Notes: generated from the sequence alone by a model not told the origin. A stretch of 64,000 nucleotides of DNA from Reticulitermes speratus (GCA_021186555.1 JAJKFL010000005.1:49383635-49447634), one strand, 5' to 3'; counted from the stretch's first letter, positions 43,242 to 58,200 are shown. Numbers and translations are program-made.

Positions 43242-46200
43242 TCATAGATCTACATTGTTCAAGTCAGCCCCAGATGAAGATGGCAACGCAACATCATCAG
43301 GTGGAATAAACTTGCCAATAGGTTGAATGGCCTCCTGGAATTAAAACAAAATACTTCACACACAAAAAGTTCCACAAGACATGTAACCAGCTCCCTTTCT
43401 GTTATCTGAAACCAAAGGTATTATCAACTATGTTGATTCACAAACTTATTTTTCCTATCAAGTCAAACATGTCACTGCAATACAATCAATAACCTTACGA
43501 ACAGAAAATTAAGTCTTTTTTATTAAAACAACAGTTATTTAAATACATTCACTAATACATCCTCATCTGATATATCATCTGCATGTTTCAATCGGAATCC
43601 TAGTCATCTTCATTAGTAAATTCCCATCATCGACAGTGAAACAGAACACACCGTATATTCTCGAATCTAATCCGCACTTTTTTTACAGTTTTAGAGGGTT
43701 AAAAAATCAGATGCGGATTAGATTCGCGGTCTAGAGCTGGATTTTGGAAAAATGATTGAGCTGCTGTACAATATAACAATAACGTAATTAACGTAATTAA
43801 TAAACAACGTAAGAATAATACAATACAATAATCTATTATTTTATTATTTATTATTATAATTTATTATTCATCAGACTCGCCGTCATCACTCATAATTCGA
43901 GGAATGTTCAAAGATCTGGCCTTCTTTATCGCCTCCTCGCGAGTAGATCATAACTCACAAACAGTCCAGTCTTGCGTCTCTCTTGAAAAAACGTGAAGAC
44001 TGCATCATCAATTTCAGGAAATCGTCCTTTCTTGGGTCCAGTGAATTTCCTTCGTGACGCCTCACACCCGCTGATCGCTGCCTTGTGTTTCCGCCATAGT
44101 CGAACGTTGCTTTCATCAACTCCAAAAATTGCAGCGGCTTTGCGGTTTCCATTCTCCTCTGCGCACCGAATAACTTCACGTTTGAACTTTGCCGTATATG
44201 AGAGTTGTTTAGATTTCAGGTGTCCCTCTTCCATAACTACGGTACACGACAAATTGGAACAAGCACCTCCCACGTTTCAACAACTAAAGATCAGCTGGCT
44301 TCAGACGAGATTGCGCACGTCTGTTGAGAAAGGCCCCGCCTCTATCGGTATGACTCATCGGCCACAGGCGTAGCGTCGGATTTTAACGCATTGGTAACAT
44401 CCAATATTATTCAATCAGTCGCCCCGTGGGCAAGGGGTGGTTGAAGGAAAGGTGCGGATTAGAATCGCGAACTAACTTTTTTTCGTTTAAGAAGTCGCCA
44501 AAAACTGGGTGCGGATTAGATTCGAGAATATATGGTACTTCAATAACTGAAAGAAATGCCGATCTGTCTAAAGAACCAAGTTTAAAAATTAAAACTTGAA
44601 ACATTAGTACCTGCAGTTATTTTAATTTTTTAAACATAATTCTTTAAAAATATTAAAGTTTAGTTAATTATTGAAATACATTCCACTTTATTGTTCGTAA
44701 TGGAAACTTCCTGTTGAACATGACCAGAATTCTGGTGGAAACATGAGTTAATGTTATGCTCTGATGGTTATTTAGCCACTCAATTCCAGACCCTGTGCAC
44801 TGCATGATCTTTTAACTCCTCATGTGCTGCCAGCCTCTGTGCATTGTATGGTCTTGAGTGCATTTTAGGGTACTTTAAATTTAAAACTCCTTCATCCTGG
44901 GCAGAAGTTGGAATTTAAAGCCCAGCATTACTGAAAGGTCAAAACAATGCTATGGTTTTCAATGTTAAGATTTAATATTTTGCTGGTCTGTGATTTGAAA
45001 GGTTTTCAAAAACGGTCTACTATCACAGAAGTGCAGTACTTCTTTTAGCATTCTTCTCTGTTTGAATCAAAAGGGACATATGATTAATAGTGTTGTATGT
45101 GGATATAACACAACATGGAGCTTTGTGATTCGTAGTGTTATTAGACTAGTGAAATTCTCATCATATACTATGAGAATGATACAATCAAGGATGATTAGAT
45201 GGGCGGGGCATGCGTAATGCATAGAAGGGAAGCAAAGGAATACAAAGTTATGGTCATAAAACCAGAAGCAACGGGGAAGACTTAGGTACAAACAGTGGCG
45301 GACTGGCCAGGGTGTCAGCTTGCCCGATGGCAAGTGGGCCCCCTTAAACATTAGACAATATGTTAAAAATGTTAATGACCTTTTAGTAGCTTGAAAATAT
45401 AATAGAAGTTCCAATATTATTACTGTATGCAACTACAATTTACGTTGTATTACTATTTTAATAAAAATTTTTTTAATAAAATCCACCATTTATTTAAAAT
45501 AAAAAAAAATAATTTAAAAATTCAATTATGACAATCTGTATTTACATTTAGTATCTACTGTATACTGCCAGTAATATGTACAATATATGTACACTGTAAT
45601 TACTAAAAAATATACATTTATTTCGCAAAAATTTTAATTGTACCTTTTTTCCACTTATGTATTTTTTTGAAAATTTTATTTATTTCTTATAAAAATTAAA
45701 TTATAGCCTAATAGTTGTGGGTGGGCCCCCTTTGTCTCCTGGCAACCAATATTTTAGACCCAGTCTGCCACTGGGTACAAATGGGATATAATATTAAAAT
45801 GGATGTTACATAAAGAATAGGAAGGGGTGGAGTGGGCCCATCTGGCTCCAGATAGGGAGCAGAGGTGTGCTCTTATGAATATGGTGACAAACCTTTGAGT
45901 TCCATAATATACAGGCAATTTCTGAACTAGCTTATGAACTATTAACTGCTCCAGATGGACTCTGGTCCATGGACTTAGATGGTTACGACATCTTATTGAT
46001 ATTCATGTTGACTAAATTCTATTATTTGCTGCCACAGTATTACAAAGTGACTGCTTGATGTGTTAAATGGCTGCCAAGCAACAAAAATAACAGTAAAACC
46101 ACTACATCACTTTTTTGTCCCATAAAAATATCTATGATCACCTATCATTGAGACTGAAACACAAGGAAGAAGACTCCTGAGCAATATGATAGCATCCCTT

Positions 46201-49200
46201 GAGAATAACAAATTCAGTACTGAACAAGAGATATACACAGTCTAACAATCTCAACATTTTACACAGCACCGCTCTGTTTCTCTTCCTCAGTTTTAAAACT
46301 GTGGACATTTACAGCAAAACCATGTTCATCACAGAAGTCAATTATGCCTGTGAGGTGGATGTTTTTTTTTTTTTTTACAACACAATACTGTGTACAGTGC
46401 AGATCTTACCTTCAATTCCTTCAGCTTTCTCATTTCAGTTTTAAGTTTATCCAGGATAGCAAAGTTGGGCGAGTTGATAGAAGCTTTGCTCTGTAGCAAT
46501 GTGATTTCTTGCTCTTCCTGTTTCTTCTCCTTTATGCTTTTCACAGACCGGTTGCCATACAACCGCAGCAGTGACCCCCAGCTTGTGATATGAGGGTGCA
46601 GGGCCTATTAATGTAACCAGTTATTAAGCTATCTAGATTACTGAATGAGCATGAAGCCTGCTGAAACTTAATGCTAACTGAGGACAATGATCATGCTAAA
46701 CCTACTTTACTGTAATTCACTCTTATACATTACAACCCTTATGGAGCACTTTGCAATGAACAACTCTGCTGAATATGCAAGCTGTGGACTTCAAAATGGT
46801 GTGGAAAAACAGCCACGTTTACACTAACATACAGAACGTCATAGAGTACACCAATATGCAATACACTCAGCAGGTACCTAGAAGAATTTCTCTGGCAAAG
46901 GTTGAAAATGCACACATAAGAACACCTTCCACAGTCATTCATTGCTACATTCTTCTGCCACTATTCATAATTACTACCAACAAAGTAAAGTTATCCCAGT
47001 GCATGCCTTAGAGGCATATAGAAGGAGTACAGATATAGCTCCTCCACTCATTGTTAACCTTAGAACTACATGGATGTGAGTGGTTAACTTTTTTTCTGGC
47101 GGTCAAAATGGTACACAGTAATTAAACTTTCTCAAAAGAATACAAATTTGAGGCTTCAGGTCTTCTGGAATGTGATTGTGTGTCAATGGGCAAACGGTTC
47201 TCAACATTTTGAAAGAACTCTGAGGGTCAAACAGTCCAGGAATAGCCAACATGTGAGAAAAGACCTGGACTACTCCTCTTAGACTGCTTAACCCTTGCAG
47301 ACAAAGGCACCATGTTCCTCCAAAACACCAGGAACCACCCACCCAATCACAGAGTGTCACATCGCAGAAGACCTGAATCTTCAGTAATGCCACTGTGAGA
47401 CCTTCCTCCCAAATAAAAATTCTATTATTGAAAATATATGGTTAAGGTGGCCACCAATGGCATGACATTCACAACATTAAGATCAGTGTTTCAAAAGATG
47501 GACGGACATACACACAAGCCTACATGCACGCACACAAGCACTCATACACATCAACTATCACATTTATCCGCCAAGAAAAGAGGCACTGGTAACAATTATA
47601 AAATGTGCACAAGCTGGGAATTAGGCAAGCAACAAAGAGTTGCACAGAAAAATAACATCACCAAATGACATACTTGTAGAATGGACTGAGATGCTCTCTG
47701 TTTTCCATCACGCTTGTTCTTACAGATCACTTTAGCCTTGTGCCTGCCAACTGTCATAGTAAACTCATTCTTCTGGTGACGGAGTGTGTTCACCTCATAC
47801 TTGATGTGCATCTCACCAAGACCAAAGTTCCTGAAAGCATTTAAGTTCTACATGATGATGTGAAAAAAACTTTTACTGCTGATGCAACAGTCTGTGCAAG
47901 AGAAGTGCTAGATTTTACTGCTACTCTATACATCTCTTCTCAATTACATACCGTATATTCTCAAATCTAATCCGCACCCTTTTTACAGTTTTAGAGGGCT
48001 AAAAAATCAGATGCAGATTAAATTCGCGTGCGGATTAGATTCGCGGTCGAGAGCTGGATTTTGAAAAAATGATTGAGCTGCTGTACGTGCCGTAAGAACA
48101 ATACAATACAATAATCTATTATTTTATTATTTATTATTATAATTTATTATTCATCAGACTCGCCGTCATCACTCATAATTCGAGGAATGTTCAAAGATCT
48201 GGCCTTCTTTATCACCTCCTCGCGAAGTAGATCATAACTCACAAACAGTCCAGTCTCTTGAAAAAACATGAAGACTGCATCATCAATTTCAGGAAATCGT
48301 CCTTTCTTGGGTCCAGTGAATTTCCTTCGTGACGCCTCACACCCGCTGATCGCTGCCTTGTGTTTCCGCCACAGTCGAACGTTGCTTTCATCAACTCCAA
48401 AAATTGCAGCGGCTCTGCGGTTTCCATTCTCCTCTGCACACCGAATAACTTGACGTTTGAACTTTGCCGTATATGAGAGTCGTTTAGATTTCAGGCGTCC
48501 CTCTTCCATAACTACGGTACACGACAAATTGGAACAAGCACCTCCCACGTTTCAACAACTAAGGCGCGAGCTGGATTCAGATGAGATTGCGCACGTCTGT
48601 TGAGAAAGGCCCCGCCTCTATAGGTATGACTCATCGGCCCCAGGCGTAGCATCAGATTTTAACGCATTGGTAACATCCAATATTATTCAATCAGTCGCCC
48701 CGTGGGCAAGGGGTGGTTGAAGGAAAGGTGCGGATTAGAACCGCGAACTAACTTTTTTCGTTTAAGAAATCGCCAAAAACTGAGTGCGGATTAAATTCGG
48801 ATGCGGATTAGATTTGAGAATATACGGTATACTAGAAATGATTCCTTTTGCCTCATGACTTGAACTAAAATACTGCAGTAACATATTTGATTTGGTGGGC
48901 TGGGAAGGGCGACACATCCTCTTTTCAGTCACTGGCCACATTTCCTTTCTCAACTATCTGACTCAATTGCTATCTCCAGTTATTTACACTCACAGAGCAA
49001 ACATCACTCACATTGTAGGTAAAATAGCTGCACACAATACCAACATAACTACTGTCTGCCTTTCTGGTTTGATGGTGATCATTAACAAACCACAGGAGCT
49101 AGACATGTTACATTTGGTACTGAAATACACAGATCATAACCACATTTACATATTACATATGCCATACTTTTTGTAAGTGTACAAAACAAACATGGCAATG

Positions 49201-52200
49201 ATGCAAATCTTTTGAGGTCATGTCTCACAAATTTAACATCCACAGCATCTGTAAGTATGTCATATTTTCTTCATAAAAATTAAATTAAACAACAAATATG
49301 AAGAAAAAGAAATCATGTAACAAGAAAGTAGGCTCTGAGTTCTGTTTGTTCTTTGTTACTGATAACTGTGATAATACTAACCCACAAAGAATGCATTACA
49401 CATAGGAACGTTACCTTTGTAAGCATGTAAGCAGAATGGCGTAAGGTGATGGTTCTGTAGTTTTTGCACATAATTCTGCTACTCGAGGATCCTCAATCTT
49501 AATCTCGTCAAAAAACTGTGAACATAAATTTTTAAGAGTAATACAAAAAACTGTAAGACAATAGTAACAATGAAGAATGAAATAACCAATTTGAATTCAG
49601 TTTTAATTTTCACTATATCTATTTAATGAAAATATAGCATAAGTCATAGAAGTATAACATAAACAAACACCACGGTAACAAGAAATTGAACACCTGGAAC
49701 ATAAAAACAGCATTCAAGTGGGGGGGGGGGGGGGGGGGGGGGGGTGAGGCAGCTGCTCACAGTTAATTGCCCATGTCATTTCTATATCACATCACTATCT
49801 TTATATCAATAGCTGGTCCATGTTAGGACTGCCAAATCAGCTCAGCAAATGTTTTACTGTGTGTAATTCAAACTGCCACAGTAGAATTGCATGCACAAGT
49901 AAATGAAAATTTCATATTGTAGCATGACTTACGATTGGTTATGATATACGTATAAATCAAAACCTGTACATCAACTAACATAACCCTTCTGCTCACCGAG
50001 AGGTCTGAGTCCTGACCCTTACTGGTTCCACGAGCCCCCACTCGCTTATCTTCCTGTATCTTCTCCCGCATTTCTGGAATTAGAATTTCAAGAGTCGCCC
50101 TTGCTGCCTCAGACTTTGCCTGCTTCTTACTGGTTCCATAACCAACCCCATACTGCATTGAGTTAATCGTAACTGTTGCCGCATACGGAGTGGCAGCATT
50201 CTCTGCAAATAATACACAATATTTTACATAATAAATGTATAGTACATAAAATTACACAAACTGTCTGGGACACCAGATTTCCATTTTTGGTACAAACAAT
50301 TTAAATGATACAATGCCTAGTTTTGTTTTCACAACTTGTGTGAGAGCAAGTACAAAGTGTGGTGGGAACTGCACAAGCCAATCCTCTGCACAAGCACGGA
50401 ACATAGACGTCAATACTCATGCATACAGAAATGCAGACTTGTTCAACTGTTCTTGCATACATACAGATGAATGAAGTGAGTTTAATAGGCATCCTGCAGG
50501 GATGCAAACATGCCTAAAAAATGGAATGCTTGGACACGTGGACCACACACACACACACGTGCTACTGTAATAACAGGCCACATTCCTGATGAAGTTTAAG
50601 GGTGTAAATGGTGAATTGCAGGAAGAACTTCATCAGGCAAAGACAGAGAGATCAACACCTAGAAGACAGAAGAAATGCAGAATGGCTTATACCCTGCTGA
50701 TAATAATGATGACGACGACAATTTCATGAGTGGAGCTCATCCTGACATATTTTTGTTTGTGACTGATTTCCTGATAACTGTCACATTTATTTTTGCTGGC
50801 AATTATATAACTATTTATGTACTGCTCACGAGTCCTATGAAGTGCAAAAAATCTTACTTCTGACGACTGCAGTCAGCTGGGATGTTACACCATGTTGCAG
50901 GGGATACAGTTCCATGTAGTCCCAATGACATGGCATAATGTCCCATAAAAACCTGACTCTTCAGCAACACCACTGCAAAAACATCAAACCTCAGTATCTC
51001 ACATCCATATAGAGGCCAGGAACTATAAAAGAGATAATGAGTGACAGAAAGTATGGGTGACTAAACAGCATTCAGTATGGAGCAAAGTGTTTCCTGGTTT
51101 TACAGACTGCAGGAGTTAACGGTTATAATGTAGTGACATTTATGGCATATATAATTAATCAATGTGAAAACCAACCACCCCAGGTTAAACGAAATGTTGT
51201 AAGGCATGTGTAATTAGGGCAGTGTGAAAACCAGGAAACAGCGCAAATTGTTGAACCAGCATGTATGTGAAGAAACCTTGTAGAGTGTATAAGGAAATAA
51301 TTGTGCTGATCAAAGGTGGTTGCGACGCTTTAAACGAGGTCGCTAAGCGGTAAAACGCTGACATCAAATGCGAATGCGGAAGACTATGAATATAAAAGAG
51401 TAGCCAAAAGTTAGGGAGGGTGTCTTTTCGTCTTTTGTCATCATTCTACGTCGACCGTCGTCTTTCCGCTGGTTGCCGAGACCGAGGTGTATCTCGGTCA
51501 CGAACCACGAGGAGACCACATCATCATCATCCCGAGGGGAACCAACCGGTCCAGAGATGGAGGCCAACACAGCGCTGCTCATATTAACCATCGTGTCAAT
51601 TTCACGAGGTAGGAAGGTTTATTTTTCGAGACACTAATGTCCCTGGTGGTTTGGTTGGTTGGGTTAATATGCGGAACTGAAGCAAATATGCCGTTGTCGC
51701 CTCGTCCTTACTATGGAAATTAATGTAACTTTTTTTAGAATTGATAATATTGTTTTAGTAAATTAGTATATACAGCATACTACTCTTTGCCCCCTTAAGA
51801 AACCCATTCGCTCCGAAAACCCGAGAAATAAATCGTAGAGACCGACCTCCCGCGGCCTCTGCGTCCTTTTATATATTAGATACCTATACGGGAGGTGGTG
51901 GCACGCTACCGGATCGGGTTTCGGGACTCTAAGCCCTGACGCCCGGTTCTAAGCTTAATGCGCCCCAGGGAACGATCGTTCGAATCAGTTGGGAATTTCG
52001 GAGGATCGAACCCTGCGGCACAACAACGGTTCTAAATGAAAATGTGTGTAGAAAAACAAATTACCCTGCGTTTTAACGACCCTGTGTTCTCCTATGTGCT
52101 CCATATTGTCACGTGTACTTTAAACCACAAATATACAAGACAACTTGAGATTACAACCATGAATTACCTAACTCCTTGAACTCATATGATGGCTGTTTCT

Positions 52201-55200
52201 TCAGTGCATGCTGAACATATTCATGGAGAATGCAGACATAGCTCTTGCCATTCGGGTTCATTATCCATTCCTTTTTTGGTCCTCGCACATTCAGATGTCC
52301 TTTCCCACTGTCTGCAAAATTAAAAGAATAAGAACTGAAACAGTAATATACTTCAAATATACCGTATATTCTCAAATCTAATCCGCACCCTTTTTACAGT
52401 TTTAGAGGGCTAAAAAATCAGATGCGGATTAGATTCGCGGTCGAGAGCTGGATTTTGGAAAAATGATTGAGCTGCTGTACGTGCCGTAAGAACAATACAA
52501 TACAATAATCTATTATTTTATTATTTATTATTATAATTTATTATTCATCAGACTTGCCATCATCACTCACAATTCGAGGAATGTTCAAAGATCTGGCCTT
52601 CTTTATCGCCTCCTCGCGAAGTAGATCATAACTCACAAACAGTCCAGTCTTGTGTCTCTCTTCAAAAAACGTGAAGACTGCATCATCAATTTCAGGAAAT
52701 CGTCCTTTCTTGGGTCCAGTGAATTTCCTTCGTGATGCCTCACACCCGCTGATCGCTACCTTGTGTTTCCGCCACAGTCGAACGTTGCTTTCATCAACTC
52801 CAAAAATTGCAGCGGCTTTGCGGTTTCCATTCTCCTATGCGCACCGAATAACTTGACGTTTGAACTTTGCCGTATATGAGAGTCGTTTAGATTTCAGGCG
52901 TCCCTCTTCCATAACTACGGTACAACACAAATTGGAACAAGCACCTCCCACATTTCAACAACTAAGGCGCGAGCTGGATTCAGATGAGATTGCGCACGTC
53001 TGTTGAGAAAGGCCCCGCCTCACGGTATCGGTATGACTCATCGGCCCCAGGCGTAGCGTCGGATTTTAACGCATTGGTAACATCCCATATTATTCAATCA
53101 GTCGCCCCGTGGGCAAGGGGTGGTTGAAGGAAAGGTGCGGATTAGAACCGCAAACTAACTTTTTTCGTTTAAGAAATCGCCAAAAACTGAGTGCGGATTA
53201 GATTCAGATGCGGATTAGATTTGAGAATATACGGTATATTTGAATAAAAAATGTAAAATATGGAAAGAGTGGCCACAGGTACAAGAAGAGTGTTTCGAGA
53301 AGCAGAAAATACAGCAACATATATTATGATATATCTATCCCAGATTATAACTGTAAATATAAATTACATCAGGAGATATAAATTTTGCATTGCAATAGAC
53401 AGGTATGTTGACCCACCTGTCATGGGCAAGGTAACAGACACTAGTGGTAAGAAAACACATATTTGTAAGAAATATATCGTGAATTTATTTTGTTAAGTAA
53501 CAGTACATTTAAATTGTATTTCTGGAGTCCTGCCCTGTTACAGTCTTATCAAGTTATCTCATCTCTGCAAAATCAATGACATAAAAGAGGGCTTACTATA
53601 AATTGCATAAATGTGGTAACCTTTATCATTCTATGCAAACATATGCAGGTCTCTAAAACGTACTGGTGAATGGCCTAGCATGCCATATGCTGGTGTGTGT
53701 TTAGAAATTTAAAACTCTATGCTAGGCAAGAAAAACTCCAGCCAGCATGAGATAATGTGGCATTTAAATCTACCAGCTAAGGGTTAAATGTCTGTGTACC
53801 ACTTTCTGCTGTTCTCTGACACTGATCTATGAAATGCTGGTACTCTCAAAACACACTCTTTCCTATTCAACCATATAATCTAAACCTTTCACAGTGTGTG
53901 AAATTCAGTAAAACTTTCTTTCGCTAGCAGCTGCGTCAGGTGGTGGAATGGTGAATAAACCAACATTTCAAGAACCATGATTCTCGAAATGCAGGCTTAT
54001 TCACCGTCCTACTACCGAAGATGGCTGCTAGCCTGAGGAAGTTTTACTGAACTAAATAATTTCATTTTCTTTACATGTTAAAGCCATATTATTATACCTT
54101 GATTCTGAACAGGCAAAGGAAATTTGATCAGTTTGGTTCCTTCTGGTAAGGTGGGTCTCTGTAACCGCTGGTGCTTTCTTTGTTTGGTGAAATGTCTTCT
54201 GTCTGACCATGACCTGAAAAGAACACAAAATTCACACACAATTCAGGTAACTATGATCATGACAGACGGTATGTTCATCTTACACCCTTACACTGAAAAC
54301 ATCATTTAGGTGTGAAGTGCACAAATCCCAGGTGCCAGGTTGCCCGGGTGAATAAATTTTGTACAGTGATGCCTAATATTTATGGGTCTCCTTTATGTCA
54401 CTAGTTTCATGTCACCCATCTGGCTACCTAGAATTTTGAGGTAACCCCTAGATTTTTTAAGAAATCTGTGTACCCCTGATTTACATTAACCCTTCAATAA
54501 CTGGGGTTTAAATTCCAAATACTGCTTAGGACGGAGAAGTTTTATATTTAAATTACCCTAAAATGCACTCAAAGCACAGCGCACAGAGGCCAGCGACATG
54601 TGAGAAATTAAAGACATTACAGTTATGAAATACACTGCTTTGTGTAGAGGAACACTCTGCCCTACCTGCTATAACATCTACGTAAATGTAATATTGTCCC
54701 TTTGCATGTCATGAAGGCACACAGGGGGGAGCAGAGACATAGTTCCACTTCTTCTTAACCTTGGGACTAGATAGAGGTGAGTGGTCAACTTCACACCTGG
54801 ACCGCTTTCATTTGGGAAAGAACCGCCAGTACCCATTGAACAGGTGGCTGGATGGGCCCCACAGCCAATCTGGATGTCATGGAGAAGAGAAGAATTTCCT
54901 GCCCATGACAAGAATTGAACCCTGGATTGTACAGCACATAGCCTAGGCACTATACACATTATGCTATCCTGGTTCCGAACCTTCTCCCCTATCTTCAATA
55001 ACATTCAGAACACAGGAAAAAGCTTTCACTCTCTTCAACCTGTATTTGTCAGTGCTTAACAAATCAGCTTTCGGACCTGTCATCAAGCACCAAACAAATG
55101 AACTACATATTTTAAACCTGTTAAAGTATTAAAACTCAATTTCCCACATTGTTGCTAGCCAGTGCAAAGTGCCTTCCTGTCATAAATGAGTTAATATAAC

Positions 55201-58200
55201 TTACTTGAACCTGAGAACTTTTATGGCTTTGAAGTGGAAGAGTTTCTGGCAGTACTCCCGCATCTGCAGGGCGTTCAGTGACTGTGTTGCTTTGTTTTCC
55301 TGTATTGTCTCAATGGAGGCACTCAGCAATGTAGTCATGTCACCTGTACAAATCATACACTTACAGCACAATTACTTTCTTAAACTCTTCCTATTAAGAA
55401 TGGTTTGGAAAATAAGATGCTTTATCGCCATTGCTTTTCAACTATGCTTTAGAATATGCCATTAGGAGGGTTCAAGCAAACCAGGAGGGCTTGAAATTAA
55501 ATGGTACACATCAGCTTCTGGTTTACGCAGATGATGTTACCATACTGCGTGGATGCATACATACTACAAGGTATAAAGAAAAACACAACAGAAGATTTAT
55601 TAGTTGCTAGTAAGGATATTGGTCTAGAAGTAAATATATAAATATATTTTCATGTTTCGTGAACAGAATGCAGGACAAAATCACAATATAAGGATCAGTA
55701 ATAAATCCTCTGAAAGGGTGAAATACGAGTTCAAATACTTGGGAACAACCCTACAAATCAAAACTGCATTCGTGAAGAAATTAAGAACAGACTGAACTCA
55801 GGGAATGCTTGCTATCCTTCAGTGCAGGATCTTTTGTCTTCCAGTTTGCTATCCAAAAATATAAAAATTTAAATACACAGAACTATAATTTTGCCTGTTG
55901 TTTTGTATGGGTGTGAAACTTGGTCTCTCACATTGAAGGAGGAACACAGGCTTAGGGTGTTCGAGAACAGGGTGCTGAGGAGGATATTTGGGCCTAAGAC
56001 GGACGATGGTAACAAGGGAGTGGAGAAGACTACATAACGAGGAGCTTTATGATCTGTACTGCTCACCAACTATCATTCGGGTGATCAAATGAAGAAGAAT
56101 GAGATAGGTGGGATAGGAGAGGTGCATACAGGGTTTTGGTGGGGAGACCCAAGGGAGAGAGACCACTTGGAAGACCTAGGCATAGATGGGAAGATAATAA
56201 TAAAATTCATCTTCAAGAAGTGGGATGGGGCACGGACTGGATTGATCTGGCTCAGGATAGGGACAGATGGCAGGCTCTTGTGAATGTGGTAATGAACCTT
56301 CAGGTTCCATAAAATGCAGGGAATTTCTTAAGTATATGAGGAACTGTTATTGTCTCAAGAAGGACTCTGCTCCAAGGAGTGGGGGGGAGGGATACTTTCA
56401 TAAAGTGCCTTACATATGCTCAGCAAGGCTGGGCTCTACCTTAAAGCATTATCCTGGAATCAGCCTACTGTACTGAGGAAATGATCACTCAGGAGAAATG
56501 ATTTCTACAGTAAGGTTCAAACATGTGCCACTTGAGACACACAAGGCAGATCTGCTAATCACTACAGCACGATGCATATTAGTCATCTTCTATCCTATCA
56601 GAAGTCAAAATCTCGCCAGCAAGTGTTTATCGTATCCTCACCAACAGCTTGGGGAAAAGAAAACTTTGTGCAAAGTGGATTCCACACGTGCTCAATGATA
56701 ACCGAAGAGCCATGCGTGTTCTCCTCGCCACCACCCATCTGCAGTATTGGAAAAATGAAGGCAATGCATTCCTCAATCGCATTTTAACAGTTGATGAGTC
56801 ATGGATGCATTCATTTGACCCTCAGCTGAAACAACAGAATGCTGAATGGGGCGCCCCAATGTCACCGAGGAAGAAAATTGCACGGCGCAGTCTGGGTGCT
56901 CTGTCACGTTCTTCAGCCGAAATGGGCTTGTGCTTGACCATCCCGTGCCAGTTGGCACAATGGCCAATGGCCCATATTACTGCTCACTCTTGCAGGATAA
57001 GGTGAGGCCGGCTCTTTGCCGTAAACAACCAGAACTGCTGGAGCGTGGTGCCATTTTGCTCCAGGACAACGCAACACCTCATCGCCATCGTGATGTGCAA
57101 AATCTGGTGCAACGTTGGGGCTGAGAAGTGTTGGCACATCCTCCCTACTCTCCAGATTTCGCCCCATGTGATTATTGGTTGTTTTCATGTGTGAAAGAAC
57201 ATGTTTGGGGAAAAAGATACGAGTCGGAAGACGATATCAACACAGCTGGCACTGCCTCTTTAAAGCGTCCGCCCGCGGACAAAAACAGAGCTGCAATTGA
57301 TTGTTTACCACGTAGATGGGAAAAGTGTGTGGACAGTGCTGTTGATTACATTGAGTAGAGGACATGTGTGTATACATTCAGGAATATCAATAGTATTTTT
57401 ATCTAGTATTTTGTTATTACAATAAAATCTTACACACAACTTCTGAAATGGCCTAAGGATTATATTCTAACACTACAACTTTTATGCAATTATTTGCAGG
57501 AAGTTGCATGTCTGAAACACACAACTATGCAAGTGACATTGAAAGCCTTCCTCTGTTACATTAAAATGTTGCAGCTCTGTAATATAAACCTATCAACATA
57601 ACTCATGTTATTTCATTGCAACATACAGTAAAGCAGAGCCTGATGAAAATGTTCATACTGCTTAAATAAGTTTCCTTGAATGATGTCAGACAGAATAACT
57701 GCTATGCAAACTTCTGACTACCAATACATCCATTTCAGCAATATGTGTATCTCAATATAGTTTTCTCGGGCGCACAACCGCGTCAATTCGTTTGAATACA
57801 ACGTTTCAGGGACTAGCTCCATCCCCATCCTCAGGCAAAACTGATCAGTTTTGCCTGAGGATGGGGACGGAGCTAGTCCCCGAAACGTTGTATTCAAACG
57901 AATTGACGTGGCTGTGCGCCCGAGAAAACTATATTGAATCATGTCGCCGCGAAGGTTTTAAAACTTATATGTGTATCTGTCCTCAAACACAATGTGCACA
58001 CTGACCTCCAAAGCAAAAATTATAAAAGCATGTAATATTGAAGTAAACACAACAATGCATTGTTATACAATATTTCTACACTCTGTAAATGATGCTGATG
58101 TAGTTATAATATTTCCTTTTTTAACAGTTACACATACTGTATCACTGACAGAAATATTTCTTCTTGCTTACCATTCGTAACGTTGCTTCCTGTTGCCTCA

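Noticed and set aside
43993..44373. A 126-codon plus-strand ORF in pogo-like copy 1
   Set aside because: It is the antisense of the helix-turn-helix ORF; similar shadows occur in copies 2 and 3.
49868..50158. A separate small gene with a partial dsRNA-binding domain
   Set aside because: It is exon 8 of pasha (49,997-50,202) read through its donor site.
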